The notes: generated by a model not told the origin, from the sequence alone. Numbered from the stretch's first letter, positions 1 through 9,000 are shown. The stretch is DNA of 64,000 nt from [Clostridium] leptum DSM 753 (GCA_000154345.1 DS480348.1:248001-312000), one strand, 5' to 3'. Program-made: numbers and translations.

Positions 1-666
1 CTTCATCCACAGCGCGGGATGATTTCTCCAGGGGATTTTATCCCAGTGTTAGAAAAAAGCGGAAGAATCTGCCAATTGGATTTCTATGTATTTGAGCAGA
101 CTTGTAAATTTTTGCATGGAAGGCTGGAGTCAGGGAAAAGGGCTTTTCCGGTGTCGGTGAATCTTTCCAGACGCCACTTCAAAGATCCAGATGCGTTAGC
201 TAAGCTGCAAAAAATCGCGGAAGATAATGGCGTCCCGACCGATTTGTTAGAGCTGGAGCTTACAGAATCTATCTTTTTCAATGACCGCGGCATTGAATAT
301 GTGAAGAAACAAATTCAGGAAATGCACCGCATTGGGTTCCGGTGCTCGCTGGATGACTTTGGAGCAGGATATTCTTCGCTGGGGCTGTTGATGGAATTCG
401 ATGTGGATGTGGTCAAGCTGGACCGCCGTTTTTTCCTGGATGTGGGGAGGAAAAAAGCGCGTGACGTGGTGACTGCAATCACAGAGCTGGCCCAGAAAAT
501 CGGCGCAAAAACAGTAGCGGAGGGAATCGAAACCCAGGAGCAGCTGGATTTTGTAAAAGAGGCCCGCTGCGATATGATTCAGGGATATATTTACGCAAGG
601 CCGATGCCGGTCTCGGAATTTGAACGCTGGATTGACCAGCGCCAGAGCCCAGGGAATACCAACTGA
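1..666 (+). CDS. EAL-domain cyclic-di-GMP phosphodiesterase (3' part only)
   Basis: The reading frame is open from the first base, so the start and the EAL signature itself lie outside the window. The visible 220 or so residues are the rest of an EAL domain, which hydrolyses c-di-GMP to pGpG. Motifs seen in order: PGDFIP, SVNLS (metal-binding Asn), ELTES (Glu), DDFGAGYSS (Asp pair), VVKLD (Lys), AEGIET (Glu) and QGY near the C-terminus. All family catalytic residues that fall within the visible part are present, so this looks like an active phosphodiesterase rather than a degenerate sensor. Whether a GGDEF or sensory domain precedes it cannot be seen. The gene ends at 666 and nothing downstream is co-directional for 460 bp. 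Confidence 0.93.
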   Translation, partial: LHPQRGMISPGDFIPVLEKSGRICQLDFYVFEQTCKFLHGRLESGKRAFPVSVNLSRRHFKDPDALAKLQKIAEDNGVPTDLLELELTESIFFNDRGIEYVKKQIQEMHRIGFRCSLDDFGAGYSSLGLLMEFDVDVVKLDRRFFLDVGRKKARDVVTAITELAQKIGAKTVAEGIETQEQLDFVKEARCDMIQGYIYARPMPVSEFERWIDQRQSPGNTN

Positions 667-1131
667 AAAACTCTCAGGAAGAAGGCTGTTATGGCTTAAA
701 AGCTCTCAATCTTATGATCGGCCTTTGCCGAAAAGCTGCTTTGCAGGTCTAATGTTTTTATTTATTGGGGGCAGCCCTCTTTTTGAAGAGCGGGCTGCCC
801 CTTCGCATGCTTGGATCACTGCCGGTAAGCAGAAGAATCCGTTGCGGGCCCGCGTTTTTTGAGCTTAAACTGAAAATTTCTTTAGAAGATGAAATTTGCT
901 AAGGCTGTACGGATCCAGACTCCATCTGAAATTAATGATATTGAGGCTTTATTCAAACGTAGAGACACCTCTCGGTTTTGAAAACTGCCGCCTTGACTTT
1001 TAGATTGGGATAGAGTATCATAATGTCGTCTGAAAAGGCAGATTGGTATGATTTAGAAATAAAAAATCGACGCGCTTGCGGCTCAATAGTTGTAAGCGCG
1101 TTTCTTGTATTGTAAGGCTGGAGCGGGAATA
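667..1131. other. Intergenic stretch with hairpins and a promoter
   Basis: This gap contains a strong hairpin at 768-801 (GGGGCAGCCC/GGGCTGCCCC arms) without a T-run on either strand, the promoter described at 993-1021, and a second short stem (ACGCGCTT/AAGCGCGT, about 1072-1102) just before the downstream start codon. A 30-codon frame from ATG 889 to the stop before 985 has no good SD and I do not call it a gene. Confidence 0.5.
993..1021 (+). promoter_or_regulatory. Sigma-A-type promoter for the YfhO gene
   Basis: TTGACT at 993-998, a 17-bp spacer, and TATCAT at 1016-1021. The predicted start near 1028 leaves a leader of about 100 nt that contains the ACGCGCTT/AAGCGCGT stem just before the SD. 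The stem could modulate translation; that is inference. Confidence 0.6.
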
Positions 1132-3711
1132 ATGGATAAAAAGCGTAACATGGGCACCTATCTCCTGGCATCTGTCATGCCGGGTGTACTGCTGCTGTCC
1201 GTTTATATTGCTTTAGGAGTATACCCATTTGGCCAAAGGTCTCTGCTGATCACGGATATGAGTCAGCTGTATGTGGATTTTTATTCCTATTTGATCGATG
1301 TGTTTCATGGCCAGAAAGCCCTGTTCTTTTCCTGGGAGGGCGGTTTAGGAATGAATATGACGGGAGTGGTATCCTTTTACTTAGCCAGCCCGTTTTCCTT
1401 CCTCATTGCTTTTTTTGACAAGCAGTCCGTCACGGAAGGGATTCTCCTCATTACAATACTGAAGACTGCCGCCTGCGGGCTGACATTTTCTATTTACACT
1501 CGAAAAGCGCTTCATCTTCGCGCGGCGCCGAACCTGTGCTTTTCCGTAGCATACAGCCTAATGTCCTATGTGATTGTTTACGCCCTCAATATTATGTGGC
1601 TGGACGGCGTGATTTTTCTTCCTCTCGTACTTTTAGGGCTTCACCGGCTGCAGGATAAAGGCTCAATGCTGTTGCTTACCATTGCTTATACGCTGCTTTT
1701 TATCGCTCAATTTTACATCGCTTATATGGTTGGAATTTTTTCTTTGCTGTATTTTGCCGGCCTCTGTGTGGTTGAAAAGAGGTTTTCCCTGAGAACCATA
1801 GGAAAATTTTTTGTCAGCGTAGTGTTGGCTGCGGGCCTCAGCGCCTTTTTATGGCTGCCCACCTACGAACAGCTTGCTTATGTATACCTTCCGGAACCCC
1901 AGAGCTTTTCTACCGGAGATGTGACTTTTTCAAAAATTTTCAGCAAGACCTTGTTTGGCAGTTATGATTCCCTTACTTACGGCCTGCCGAACCTTTACTG
2001 CGGGATGCTGACCATGCTGTTTGTGCCTTTGTATTTTTTTAATCGGAGAATTTCTCTGAGAGAAAAAATTGTCAGCGCGGTGATTTCTTTGCTTCTATGC
2101 GTCAGCATGATGGTCTGGAGACTGAATCTGCTGTGGCATGGAGGGGACGAGCCCACCTGGTTTCCCTACCGCTTTAGCTTCTTATTGACCTTTTGCGGCC
2201 TGTTTATGGCGATACGGGCCTTTCGCTATCACAAAGAGTATCTTCCTAGGGCCTATGGCCTGTCGGTCTTGTTTTCAGCCCTTCTAATGGGAGGACTTTG
2301 GTGCTTCCATTACGAATGGGTGACCTTTGAGAATCTTTTAGCGTCTATCCTGCTTTTGCTGCTTTACGGCTTTTTTATGATGGTTTCCTGCTTCCGGCCC
2401 CAATTAAAGAATGTTTTAGCCGTATTCGCTCTTTTGTCAGTCTGCTTTGAGATGGGAATGAACGGGGGCAATTTAGTCGATTCCTTGGACAGCCAGTTCG
2501 GCTATGAGGACAGGAGCACCTACACGGAGAATTATAACCGCAAAGAAGCGCTGGTCCAACAGGCCTGCCGGTTGGACAGCGGATGGTACCGCTTAGAGGA
2601 TAAAACGAGGCGGAACGCCAATGACGCCTTTTCCCTAGGATACCACGGCTTAGCGCATTACAGCTCGTTCACCAACCGGAATATGAGCAGCTTTTTAAGC
2701 AGGCTGGGGGTATCCGCACGGGTGCAGGGCCGCTTTTTGAGGTACAGCGGTTCCAGCAATGTGATAGACTCCCTCTTAGGAATCCGCTATGTGATCGGCC
2801 GCCGCGCCCCGCATCAGGATTATGTCCCGGCAGCAGAAATTGACGGCTTCAGGCTGTATGAAAATCCAGACGCCTTACCGGCGGCGTTTTTATCGTCAAC
2901 CGATCTGGGAGGCTTTCATATTGCCCAGGATGAAAACGTGTTTGAGGCGCAGAACCACTTGATGAGCGCCTTGCTCGGGGAGGAAAAGGAATATTTTACA
3001 GCGGTTGACGGAGTGGAAATGACGCCATCCCGTTACGCGTATCCAGGTCAATGGTTCAGCGACGGCTGGTGTACGGTAACGAAAATGGAGGGCGAGGAGG
3101 CCTATCTGGAATTCTCTCTGGTTAACGACAAGGACCAGGAAATCTATTTTTATATGACGTCTTCTGGTTTCGCTGATAATAATTATCTGTTTTTAGATGG
3201 AAGGATTCTTGAAGATGAGAAGCACCCCTTGACCGGAGCGGTAGACCTGGGATGGTTTGAAGAGGGAGAAACCATAAAGGTACAGATGTATTTAAACGGG
3301 GATTTGACCTATCTTCAGATGCCGTTGTTTTACGGATTTGACGCGGAAGCCTTTCATCAGGATTGTGACGCGCTGAAGGCAAGGGGAATGACGGAGATCA
3401 CCCAGGATTTGACTGGGCTCTCCGGTACGGTGGAGGTGGAAGAAGGCGAAGCAGTGTTGTTTACTTCGTTACCGGCTGATCCTGGCTGGACTGTATGGGT
3501 TGATGGAGAACAAACGCCGTGGAATACGGTATCTGACGCCTTTTTGACAGTGAGGCTTTCCAAGGGAAGCCACCGAGTATCCTTTACCTTCTGTCCCGCT
3601 GGCCTGCGGGAGGGATTACTGATTACCGCTGCCAGCGGCGCTGTTGGAATCCTGGGGGTTTTTTGGTTTCGTTTTTTACGAAGCCGCGTAAAAAGCAATG
3701 GGCGGAGGTAA
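1132..3711 (+). CDS. YfhO-family polytopic membrane protein
   Basis: About 859 residues, the usual length of Bacillus YfhO. The N-terminal half is a string of hydrophobic segments, starting with one right after MDKKRNMG. The C-terminal 350 residues form a soluble extracytoplasmic region, closed by a last membrane segment before the terminal RSRVKSNGRR. YfhO proteins belong to a GT-C-like glycosyltransferase group; B. subtilis YfhO is linked to glycosylation of cell-wall polymers. The substrate here is unknown. ATG 1132 was chosen over the in-frame TTG at 1105 because it follows a purine-rich site (ggctggagcggg) and gives the typical N-terminus. A second, divergent family member lies at 19170-21578, so the cell has at least two. 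Monocistronic by spacing. Confidence 0.88.
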   Translation: MDKKRNMGTYLLASVMPGVLLLSVYIALGVYPFGQRSLLITDMSQLYVDFYSYLIDVFHGQKALFFSWEGGLGMNMTGVVSFYLASPFSFLIAFFDKQSVTEGILLITILKTAACGLTFSIYTRKALHLRAAPNLCFSVAYSLMSYVIVYALNIMWLDGVIFLPLVLLGLHRLQDKGSMLLLTIAYTLLFIAQFYIAYMVGIFSLLYFAGLCVVEKRFSLRTIGKFFVSVVLAAGLSAFLWLPTYEQLAYVYLPEPQSFSTGDVTFSKIFSKTLFGSYDSLTYGLPNLYCGMLTMLFVPLYFFNRRISLREKIVSAVISLLLCVSMMVWRLNLLWHGGDEPTWFPYRFSFLLTFCGLFMAIRAFRYHKEYLPRAYGLSVLFSALLMGGLWCFHYEWVTFENLLASILLLLLYGFFMMVSCFRPQLKNVLAVFALLSVCFEMGMNGGNLVDSLDSQFGYEDRSTYTENYNRKEALVQQACRLDSGWYRLEDKTRRNANDAFSLGYHGLAHYSSFTNRNMSSFLSRLGVSARVQGRFLRYSGSSNVIDSLLGIRYVIGRRAPHQDYVPAAEIDGFRLYENPDALPAAFLSSTDLGGFHIAQDENVFEAQNHLMSALLGEEKEYFTAVDGVEMTPSRYAYPGQWFSDGWCTVTKMEGEEAYLEFSLVNDKDQEIYFYMTSSGFADNNYLFLDGRILEDEKHPLTGAVDLGWFEEGETIKVQMYLNGDLTYLQMPLFYGFDAEAFHQDCDALKARGMTEITQDLTGLSGTVEVEEGEAVLFTSLPADPGWTVWVDGEQTPWNTVSDAFLTVRLSKGSHRVSFTFCPAGLREGLLITAASGAVGILGVFWFRFLRSRVKSNGRR

Positions 3712-3770
3712 TGCCGTCTTGGCGTCAGGAAATCATAGAATTACAATATATCATAACGGAGGCTGTTTTC

Positions 3771-4394
3771 ATGAATGTATTAGTAGTGGGCTGCGGTAAG
3801 GTGGGCTCACGGCTGGCCAGACTGCTGGCTCAGCGCGGTCATAATGTATCGGTGATTGACAGAGAAGAAGATATGTTCTCTCAGCTTGGTGAGGATTTTG
3901 ACGGGGTGACTGTTACTGGAATGCCGATGGATATGGATGTGCTGCGGAACGCCGGGGTAGAATGGTGCGACGCGGTAGCGGTGGTTACGCCAGATGATAA
4001 TTTGAATATCACCATTTCGCAGATTGTTAAGACTTTCTTTCAGGTAGAAAATGTAGTGACAAGAATCAGCGATCCAGCCCGGGAAATGGCGTTCCATCAG
4101 TTCGGGCTATCCTCTGTTTGTTCTACCAATTTGGTAGTCAGCTCGCTTTATACGACTTTAACACAGCCTATCGAAGAAAAGCAGATTACCTTTTTAAACG
4201 CTACCCTTGCGGTTGATGCCCGGCCGGTAGAGGAAATGTATATCGGCAGGCATCTGGACTCTGTTCCGCAGTTGGCCGGCGAGGCGGTGATGGGGGTTCT
4301 CCATCCTGGCGGCAAGGTGACCATTAATGACGGGAAGAGCCGGATTGAGCTGCATACCGGGGATCAAATTTTGATCACGCATTTGGTGGACTGA
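3771..4394 (+). CDS. TrkA-like potassium channel regulatory subunit (first copy)
   Basis: 207 residues with an N-terminal Rossmann RCK_N domain (NVLVVGCGKVGSRLARLLAQ, then an acidic residue ending strand 2 in VIDREED) and a C-terminal RCK_C domain. Such subunits bind NAD(H) or ATP and gate TrkH/KtrB-type K+ channels at the membrane. The length matches half-size TrkA/KtrA proteins rather than the duplicated enterobacterial TrkA. ATG 3771 follows an SD (cggagg) at suitable spacing. The next gene starts 17 bp downstream and is a second RCK protein; the membrane subunit TrkH lies convergently at 5336-6724. Two separate half-size subunits may form a hetero-oligomeric ring. Confidence 0.93.
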   Translation: MNVLVVGCGKVGSRLARLLAQRGHNVSVIDREEDMFSQLGEDFDGVTVTGMPMDMDVLRNAGVEWCDAVAVVTPDDNLNITISQIVKTFFQVENVVTRISDPAREMAFHQFGLSSVCSTNLVVSSLYTTLTQPIEEKQITFLNATLAVDARPVEEMYIGRHLDSVPQLAGEAVMGVLHPGGKVTINDGKSRIELHTGDQILITHLVD

Positions 4395-4411
4395 AAGGGA
4401 GGCGGACTGGG

Positions 4412-5065
4412 ATGAATATTGTAATTATCGGTGGGGGAAAGCTGGGCTATTCCCTGGCGATCAATATGCTGGACCGGGATTTTCGGGTAAATGTAATTGA
4501 AAAAAATAAGGTGCGCGCTATGAATTTGGCGAACGAGCTGGATGCGGAGGTTATCTGCGGAGACGGTACCGAACTGGAGGTGCTGATAAAAGCCGGCGTA
4601 CAGGAGGCCGATTGCTTTATCGCGGTGACTGGCCAGGACCAGGACAATCTGGTGGCGTGCCAGCTGGCCAAAAAGCGATTCCGTGTGCCAAAAGTGATTA
4701 CCAGGGCCAATGACCATAGAAACCTTCTGGCATTGAGAAACCTGGGAGCGGATATAGCCGTCAGCAGTACGGAAATTATCACCCGGGCAATTGAGCAGGA
4801 GGTAGACAGCGCGGGAATGCATCTGCTGGCCAGCTTGAATCGGGGCAAGGCGGCAATTTGTGCCCTGACCCTTCCGGAAAATTCAAGATTTCACGGTATG
4901 AGCCTAAAGGATATTCAATTGCCACAAAATTCCCTGATTGTGTCTGTGGTTCATCAGGATGTCTTAACGATACCTCAAGGCTCCACGGTTCTCAGCTCAG
5001 GCGATGAAATCGTAGCAATTTGTGAAAGCGATCAGCAAAAGGAGCTGATGAAGATGTTCCGGTAA
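4412..5065 (+). CDS. TrkA-like potassium channel regulatory subunit (second copy)
   Basis: 217 residues, starting MNIVIIGGGKLGYSLAINML, with the glycine-rich nucleotide loop and an acidic strand-2 end (VIEKNK), followed by RCK_C. It is clearly a paralogue of the gene 17 bp upstream but well diverged, so the two probably have different ligands or roles. Both are transcribed together toward the terminator at 5225-5276. K+ uptake gating with TrkH is the family role; the pairing with the convergent TrkH is inferred from proximity. Confidence 0.93.
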   Translation: MNIVIIGGGKLGYSLAINMLDRDFRVNVIEKNKVRAMNLANELDAEVICGDGTELEVLIKAGVQEADCFIAVTGQDQDNLVACQLAKKRFRVPKVITRANDHRNLLALRNLGADIAVSSTEIITRAIEQEVDSAGMHLLASLNRGKAAICALTLPENSRFHGMSLKDIQLPQNSLIVSVVHQDVLTIPQGSTVLSSGDEIVAICESDQQKELMKMFR

Positions 5066-5224
5066 AATGGATGTTAATTTAATAAAGCGGGCGGGTGCGC
5101 TGCCCGCCAAAATTAGTGGAAGCGGATTGCTTTGACTTTTTGGCCCGCTCCGTGGGCGGAGCAGGCACAGCTTTTCATTTTCCGTACTGCTTAGAAGCTG
5201 TGCTCCGGGTAAGCAACGATTGAG

Positions 5225-5276
5225 CAAAAAACAGCCCGCCGGAAGGTACAATCCTTCCGGCGGGCTGTTTTTTTTT
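5225..5276 (+). terminator. Intrinsic terminator between trkA pair and trkH
   Basis: Stem ACAGCCCGCCGGAAGG/CCTTCCGGCGGGCTGT with a short loop, followed by a run of T on the plus strand and preceded by a run of A. It can therefore stop both converging transcripts. Two weaker GC hairpins lie in the 160 bp before it (about 5090-5109 and 5143-5160). Confidence 0.9.
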
Positions 5277-5335
5277 AAAAGAGATGGAAAAGAGAAGGCC
5301 TGATTATGATTCTGCTCATTTGCATCTTGCTGCGG

Positions 5336-6724
5336 TTATCCTACGATTACTTTTCCCTCAGGGAGTATTTTACCAGGGCCGCCGCTATGCTTCATAGTCA
5401 AAGCGAGCACTAGAGAAATAGGGCCGACTCTGCCGATAAACATAGTGAGCATAACGAGAATTTTCGCAACGATGGACAAGTCGGGAGTCAAACCGGTAGT
5501 GAGGCCTACCGTACCAAAAGCGGAAACCGCTTCGTAGACAGCGTCAATGGCGGACACCTCCGGAGGGGTCGTAACCATAATAACGCCGGACGTGATTGCG
5601 ATTACCAAAAAGGCCATAGCTACGATCGTCATAGCACGGTATACCACAGACTTGTCCACACGGCGCTTGTTAATCACCGTTTCATCCCGGCCCCTGGAAA
5701 TGCTTACTACAGTTGCCACCAAAACCACAAAGGTCGTAGTTTTAATACCGCCGCCGGTAGATGAGGGAGAAGCGCCGATAAACATTAAAATAATCGTAAC
5801 CAGTTTTGTGGCGTCTCCAAGCTCTCCCTGGGGAATAGTGGCGTAACCGGCGGTTCTGGCGGTTACCGATTGGAAAAAAGAAGCGTTCAGCTTCTCCCAG
5901 AAGTTCAGGTCCTTTAAGGTATGGTCATATTCCAGCCCCAGGGTTAAAACGGTTCCCAAAACCAGCAGAGATACGGTGGAAACCAGCACAATCCGAGTGT
6001 GCAATGTGAGGTGCGGACGGCGTTCTTCTTTTCTCACCCGTTTTCTTCCCCAATTATATAGGTCCACTGTAACGATAAAGCCGATACCGCCTAGAATAAT
6101 CAGACAGCAGATAGTCAGGCAGACCAGAGGATCCCCTACAAACAGCTCCAGGCTGGCATCGGGCTTTAGAAAGCCTAAAATATCAAAGCCCGCGTTGCAG
6201 TAAGCGGAAACCGACAGAAAAACGGAGATCCAGATTCCCTTGCCCCCAAACATAGGGACAAAGCGCAGCATTAAAAGAAAAGAACCGAAAGCCTCGCAAA
6301 CAAAGGTAAAAAACATAATGGTGCGGAGCAAACGGGGAAGATCCAAGGTACTGCCGTTTGTATACTCTTTGGCGATCTGCATATCCCTTAGATCCAGCCT
6401 GCGTCGCAGAAACAATGTAAATCCGCTGGTGAAGGTTACCAGTCCCAGACCTCCCAGCTGAATCAGGCCTAAAATGACCACCTGCCCAAAGGCGGACCAA
6501 TGGGTCCAGGTGTCGAATACCACCAATCCGGTGACGCAGGTAGCGGAAGTCGATGTAAAAAAAGAGCTGAGCAGGTCGGTCGCCTGCCGGTCTCTGGCCG
6601 AGATAGGCAAGGCCAGCAAAACAGCGCCGATCACAATGATAATGAAAAAGCTGGAAACAATCAGCCGGACTGGAGGAACATCCTTCAACCGGCGGATCAA
6701 GGATTTTTTTTCACCTGTTTCCAT
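5336..6724 (-). CDS. TrkH/KtrB potassium channel-transporter membrane subunit
   Basis: 462 residues with the four pseudo-repeats of the Trk/Ktr family. Pore-loop glycines and contexts typical of selectivity filters are visible: TSATCVTGL near the N-terminus, SAYCNAGF, TARTAGYAT and SAFGTVGLT. The protein takes up K+ (possibly with Na+) across the cytoplasmic membrane under control of RCK subunits, probably the two TrkA-like proteins encoded convergently at 3771-5065. The start ATG at 6724 gives the usual short cytoplasmic N-terminus before the first membrane helix. The 462-residue length is normal. Confidence 0.95.
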   Translation of the reverse strand: METGEKKSLIRRLKDVPPVRLIVSSFFIIIVIGAVLLALPISARDRQATDLLSSFFTSTSATCVTGLVVFDTWTHWSAFGQVVILGLIQLGGLGLVTFTSGFTLFLRRRLDLRDMQIAKEYTNGSTLDLPRLLRTIMFFTFVCEAFGSFLLMLRFVPMFGGKGIWISVFLSVSAYCNAGFDILGFLKPDASLELFVGDPLVCLTICCLIILGGIGFIVTVDLYNWGRKRVRKEERRPHLTLHTRIVLVSTVSLLVLGTVLTLGLEYDHTLKDLNFWEKLNASFFQSVTARTAGYATIPQGELGDATKLVTIILMFIGASPSSTGGGIKTTTFVVLVATVVSISRGRDETVINKRRVDKSVVYRAMTIVAMAFLVIAITSGVIMVTTPPEVSAIDAVYEAVSAFGTVGLTTGLTPDLSIVAKILVMLTMFIGRVGPISLVLALTMKHSGGPGKILPEGKVIVG

Positions 6725-6764
6725 GAAGCGTAACCGTCCTTTTCTGAGAAGCAGTAAGCGTATG

Positions 6765-7313
6765 TTATATCAAACGTTTTGGAGATTCCTGAGATTCTAG
6801 AAAAATCCTTTTGGAAACCCCTGTTTTTTTCAGTACCGCAATCAACGGCAGGCCCAGGCCATAGCAGACTGCCAGTTCGCCTAAGCCTACGCTGAGAGCC
6901 ATCGCGGCGAAGAGAGGAACTGAAAATCCAGCTGGATCAGTAACAGCGATCACACACCCGACTATGATAGCGTTGGTAAGTACCGGGGGAAAGGGCGCCA
7001 GAACAGGAAGCCCCTTTACTGTAAGGTTTCGCAGCAAGCGGGTGAGCACGGCGGCCAGCAGAGTGGCCGAAGTACCGGAAATCCAATCAATGATCCCCAT
7101 TGGGCTGCCTAGATTGGATAAAAAACAGCCGATGGCGAGACCCGGAATAGCCGAGGGGGTAAATACGGGCAGAATGGTCAAGGCCTCGGAAAAACGGAAC
7201 TGAACGCCCTGGTAGGCTAAGTTCAGCGCTGCGGCGGCATAGGTAAGCACCGTATAAATCGCCGCAATCATTGCCGCTTCTACCAAGCGGCGGACTTTTA
7301 ACGATTGATTCAT
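6765..7313 (-). CDS. queT: QueT-family queuosine precursor transporter (ECF S-component)
   Basis: 182 residues, about five to six hydrophobic segments, with the family-typical RRLVEAAMIAAIYTVLT start and the segments FRFSEALTILPVF and GCFLSNLGSP. QueT is the substrate-binding S-component of an energy-coupling factor transporter for a 7-deazaguanine queuosine precursor (preQ0/preQ1 or queuine). The shared EcfA/EcfT energy module is not nearby, as is normal for group II ECF transporters. ATG 7313 has a strong SD (GGAGG, 7324-7328 on the complement). The leader looks like a preQ1 riboswitch, which supports the substrate independently. It ends about 40 bp before the trkH start on the same strand, so read-through into trkH is possible. 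Confidence 0.9.
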   Translation of the reverse strand: MNQSLKVRRLVEAAMIAAIYTVLTYAAAALNLAYQGVQFRFSEALTILPVFTPSAIPGLAIGCFLSNLGSPMGIIDWISGTSATLLAAVLTRLLRNLTVKGLPVLAPFPPVLTNAIIVGCVIAVTDPAGFSVPLFAAMALSVGLGELAVCYGLGLPLIAVLKKTGVSKRIFLESQESPKRLI

Positions 7314-7323
7314 ATGAAGTTTT

Positions 7324-7364
7324 CCTCCGTAGTGTTTTTTTAGGTCAGGAAGTTGCGACTGACC
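7324..7364 (-). promoter_or_regulatory. Candidate preQ1-I-type riboswitch overlapping the queT SD
   Basis: On the minus strand: stem GGTCAG (7364-7359), loop beginning TCGCA and ending in CTTC, closing CTGACC (7348-7343), an A-rich tail of about 14 nt, then GGAGG. The layout matches preQ1-I riboswitches, with a short P1 hairpin, an A-rich tail and a pseudoknot between loop and SD. The loop opening UCGCA is the same as I recall for the Thermoanaerobacter tengcongensis aptamer. CUUCC at the loop's 3' side can pair with the GGAGG SD (one G-U), which would hide the ribosome site when ligand is bound. Inference from sequence only. Confidence 0.72.
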
Positions 7365-7705
7365 GCCAAGAGATTGAGTTTATCTTACCCCTTTTAAGAG
7401 GAAAAAGCAAGCAATCCAGCTATTTTTGTACAGCTTACATTAAGATTCCGTAAACCCTGGAAAGAAATACTTCAAATTGTAAAAGAGCCTTCAAAAAAGG
7501 GGAGGCTGCGGTTTCGCAGAAAAGGCTTTCTTTCAAAGGATTAGAGCTTTTCTTGCGCGGCCGGCCTTGCCTTAAATACGGATAGGGCCTTCTTAGGATC
7601 GGGTGGTTATGCTTTGATCTCCCGTTTTCCGCCGCCATTCTTTTACACCGGGAGGAGAAATTGATTGAATTCTGTTAAAAGCATGATCGAAAAATTATTA
7701 TGAGA
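7365..7705. other. Intergenic stretch, nothing further recognised
   Basis: Apart from the riboswitch and the terminator at 7706-7740, I see no coding potential or conserved RNA. The likely queT promoter must lie in the first part, but I found no convincing pair of hexamers. Confidence 0.4.
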
Positions 7706-7740
7706 TAAAACAAAAGCCGTTCCGCAAAACGGAACGGCCG
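7706..7740 (-). terminator. Intrinsic terminator after the 84-residue protein gene
   Basis: On the minus strand the stem GCCGTTCCG/CGGAACGGC with loop TTTTG is followed by TTTTGTTTT. It lies about 45 bp beyond the stop codon at 7783. Confidence 0.85.
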
Positions 7741-7782
7741 GAAGCGTCCAAAGAAGGGATAAACCCTGTCTAGAGGGCAAGC

Positions 7783-8037
7783 TTATCCTTCGGTCTTACC
7801 CAGCAGATTGAACCGAAACAGCTTGCTTTCGTCGTCGGGATTCTCACAGATAATATAAGCCTCGGCGATTTTGCCGCCTTCGATTAACTGGGTTAAACCG
7901 ACCAGCTGGCAGAGCTTACTCCTTAAATTCAACTTGTCGCCTTCTCTGGTTACCAGATAGACATTACCCTTACAACTGTCCAAGACGGCCAGAAAATCGG
8001 GAACATCTACATTGTGAAGCTCGATAGGTGTTGCCAT
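7783..8037 (-). CDS. Small conserved protein of unknown function (84 aa)
   Basis: Starts MATPIELHNVDVPDFLAVLD and has the central segment VYLVTREGDKLNLRSKLCQL. It resembles a family of about 85-residue clostridial proteins often mis-annotated as 'polya polymerase'; that likeness is from memory and I assign no function. No signal peptide or membrane segment. The start at 8037 was chosen because a strong SD (GGAGG) sits just upstream on the complement. It follows the ABC ATPase gene with 19 bp between them, so the two may be co-transcribed and end at the 7706-7740 terminator. Confidence 0.75.
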   Translation of the reverse strand: MATPIELHNVDVPDFLAVLDSCKGNVYLVTREGDKLNLRSKLCQLVGLTQLIEGGKIAEAYIICENPDDESKLFRFNLLGKTEG

Positions 8038-8056
8038 GCTGATTCCTCCTTTTCCC

Positions 8057-8809
8057 TTAAGGCAAAGTTTTGGCTTTCTCAAAGCCTGCATCCATTATAG
8101 CATAGTCCGGAGAATTGTCAATGAATGCCAGCGCGCAATTTTTGGCTATTTTGCCGTCTTGAATTCTGATAATGCGCTGGGCGGAGCGGGCAATGGAGTC
8201 GTCGTGGGTGATAAGAATTACGGTTCTTCCCTCCTGGTTCAGCTGCTTTAAAATCGCTAAAATTTGAGCCCCGGAGGCGCTGTCCAGGTTTCCGGTCGGC
8301 TCGTCGGCCAGAATCAAAGGAGGGCTGGCGGCGATCGCCCTAGCGATTGCCACCCGCTGCTGCTGGCCGCCGGACATTTGACTTGGCAGGTGCTTGATAC
8401 GGTGAGCAAGCCCGACTTTCTGCAGGGCCTCTAGGGCCAGCTTTCGGCGTCTTGGCTTTTCGATCCGCCGGTAAACTAGGGGAAGCTCTACATTTTCAAA
8501 GGCCGTTAATCCGGGAATTAGGTTAAATCCTTGAAAAATAAAGCCGATTTCCTCATTGCGGATCAAAGCAAGCTGGTCCTCATTCAGGCTTGCCACGTTT
8601 TTTCCGTCGAGGTAATAGGAGCCGCTGGTGGGAATATCCAGACAGCCTAAAATGTTCATCAGAGTGGATTTTCCCGAGCCCGACTGACCGACGATGGCGA
8701 CGAACTCGCCTTGACGAATCGAGAGAGAGATCTGGTTCAGGGCGTAGACCTGTTCCTCTCCCGAAGGATAAATTTTAGATAGTTCTTTCAATTCCAGCAA
8801 CGTTTTCAA
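8057..8809 (-). CDS. ABC transporter ATP-binding protein, MacB/LolD-like
   Basis: 250 residues with Walker A (GQSGSGKST), Q-loop (FIFQGFNL), signature MSGGQQQRVAIARA, Walker B (LILADEPTG), D-loop (NLDS) and H-loop (LITHD). The sequence pattern is that of the FtsE/LolD/MacB group, which usually pairs with an FtsX-like or MacB permease and often exports peptides, antibiotics or lipoproteins. No permease is adjacent: the next gene is the 84-residue protein. The start is TTG at 8809, supported by an AAAGGAAG site upstream. The C-terminus has a roughly 25-residue tail after the usual domain end (after DGKIAKN), which is unusual. Confidence 0.92.
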   Translation of the reverse strand: MKTLLELKELSKIYPSGEEQVYALNQISLSIRQGEFVAIVGQSGSGKSTLMNILGCLDIPTSGSYYLDGKNVASLNEDQLALIRNEEIGFIFQGFNLIPGLTAFENVELPLVYRRIEKPRRRKLALEALQKVGLAHRIKHLPSQMSGGQQQRVAIARAIAASPPLILADEPTGNLDSASGAQILAILKQLNQEGRTVILITHDDSIARSAQRIIRIQDGKIAKNCALAFIDNSPDYAIMDAGFEKAKTLP

Positions 8810-9000
8810 TGAAGTCTTCCTTTCGAGGGTTTCTGAGTTTAATATACCCCGAAATTGCTAATTATTTGTATCATTTGTAGAAAATGCAAGGAATGCTTTG
8901 TAAAAACCGCAGTAAGGTTTTTTAGCCTTTAGCCGCTTGCTTTTCGATTTCCGGACATACCGCCGCAGTTCATGACAGGGCTTGGGACCGATGGATGGAA

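Noticed and set aside
768..801. GC-rich hairpin after the EAL gene as an intrinsic terminator
   Set aside because: No T-run follows on either strand; recorded only as a hairpin.
889..984. 30-codon frame (starting MKFAKAVRIQ) after the EAL gene
   Set aside because: No proper SD, no promoter, and the YfhO promoter overlaps its far end. Could be a gene remnant but cannot be supported.
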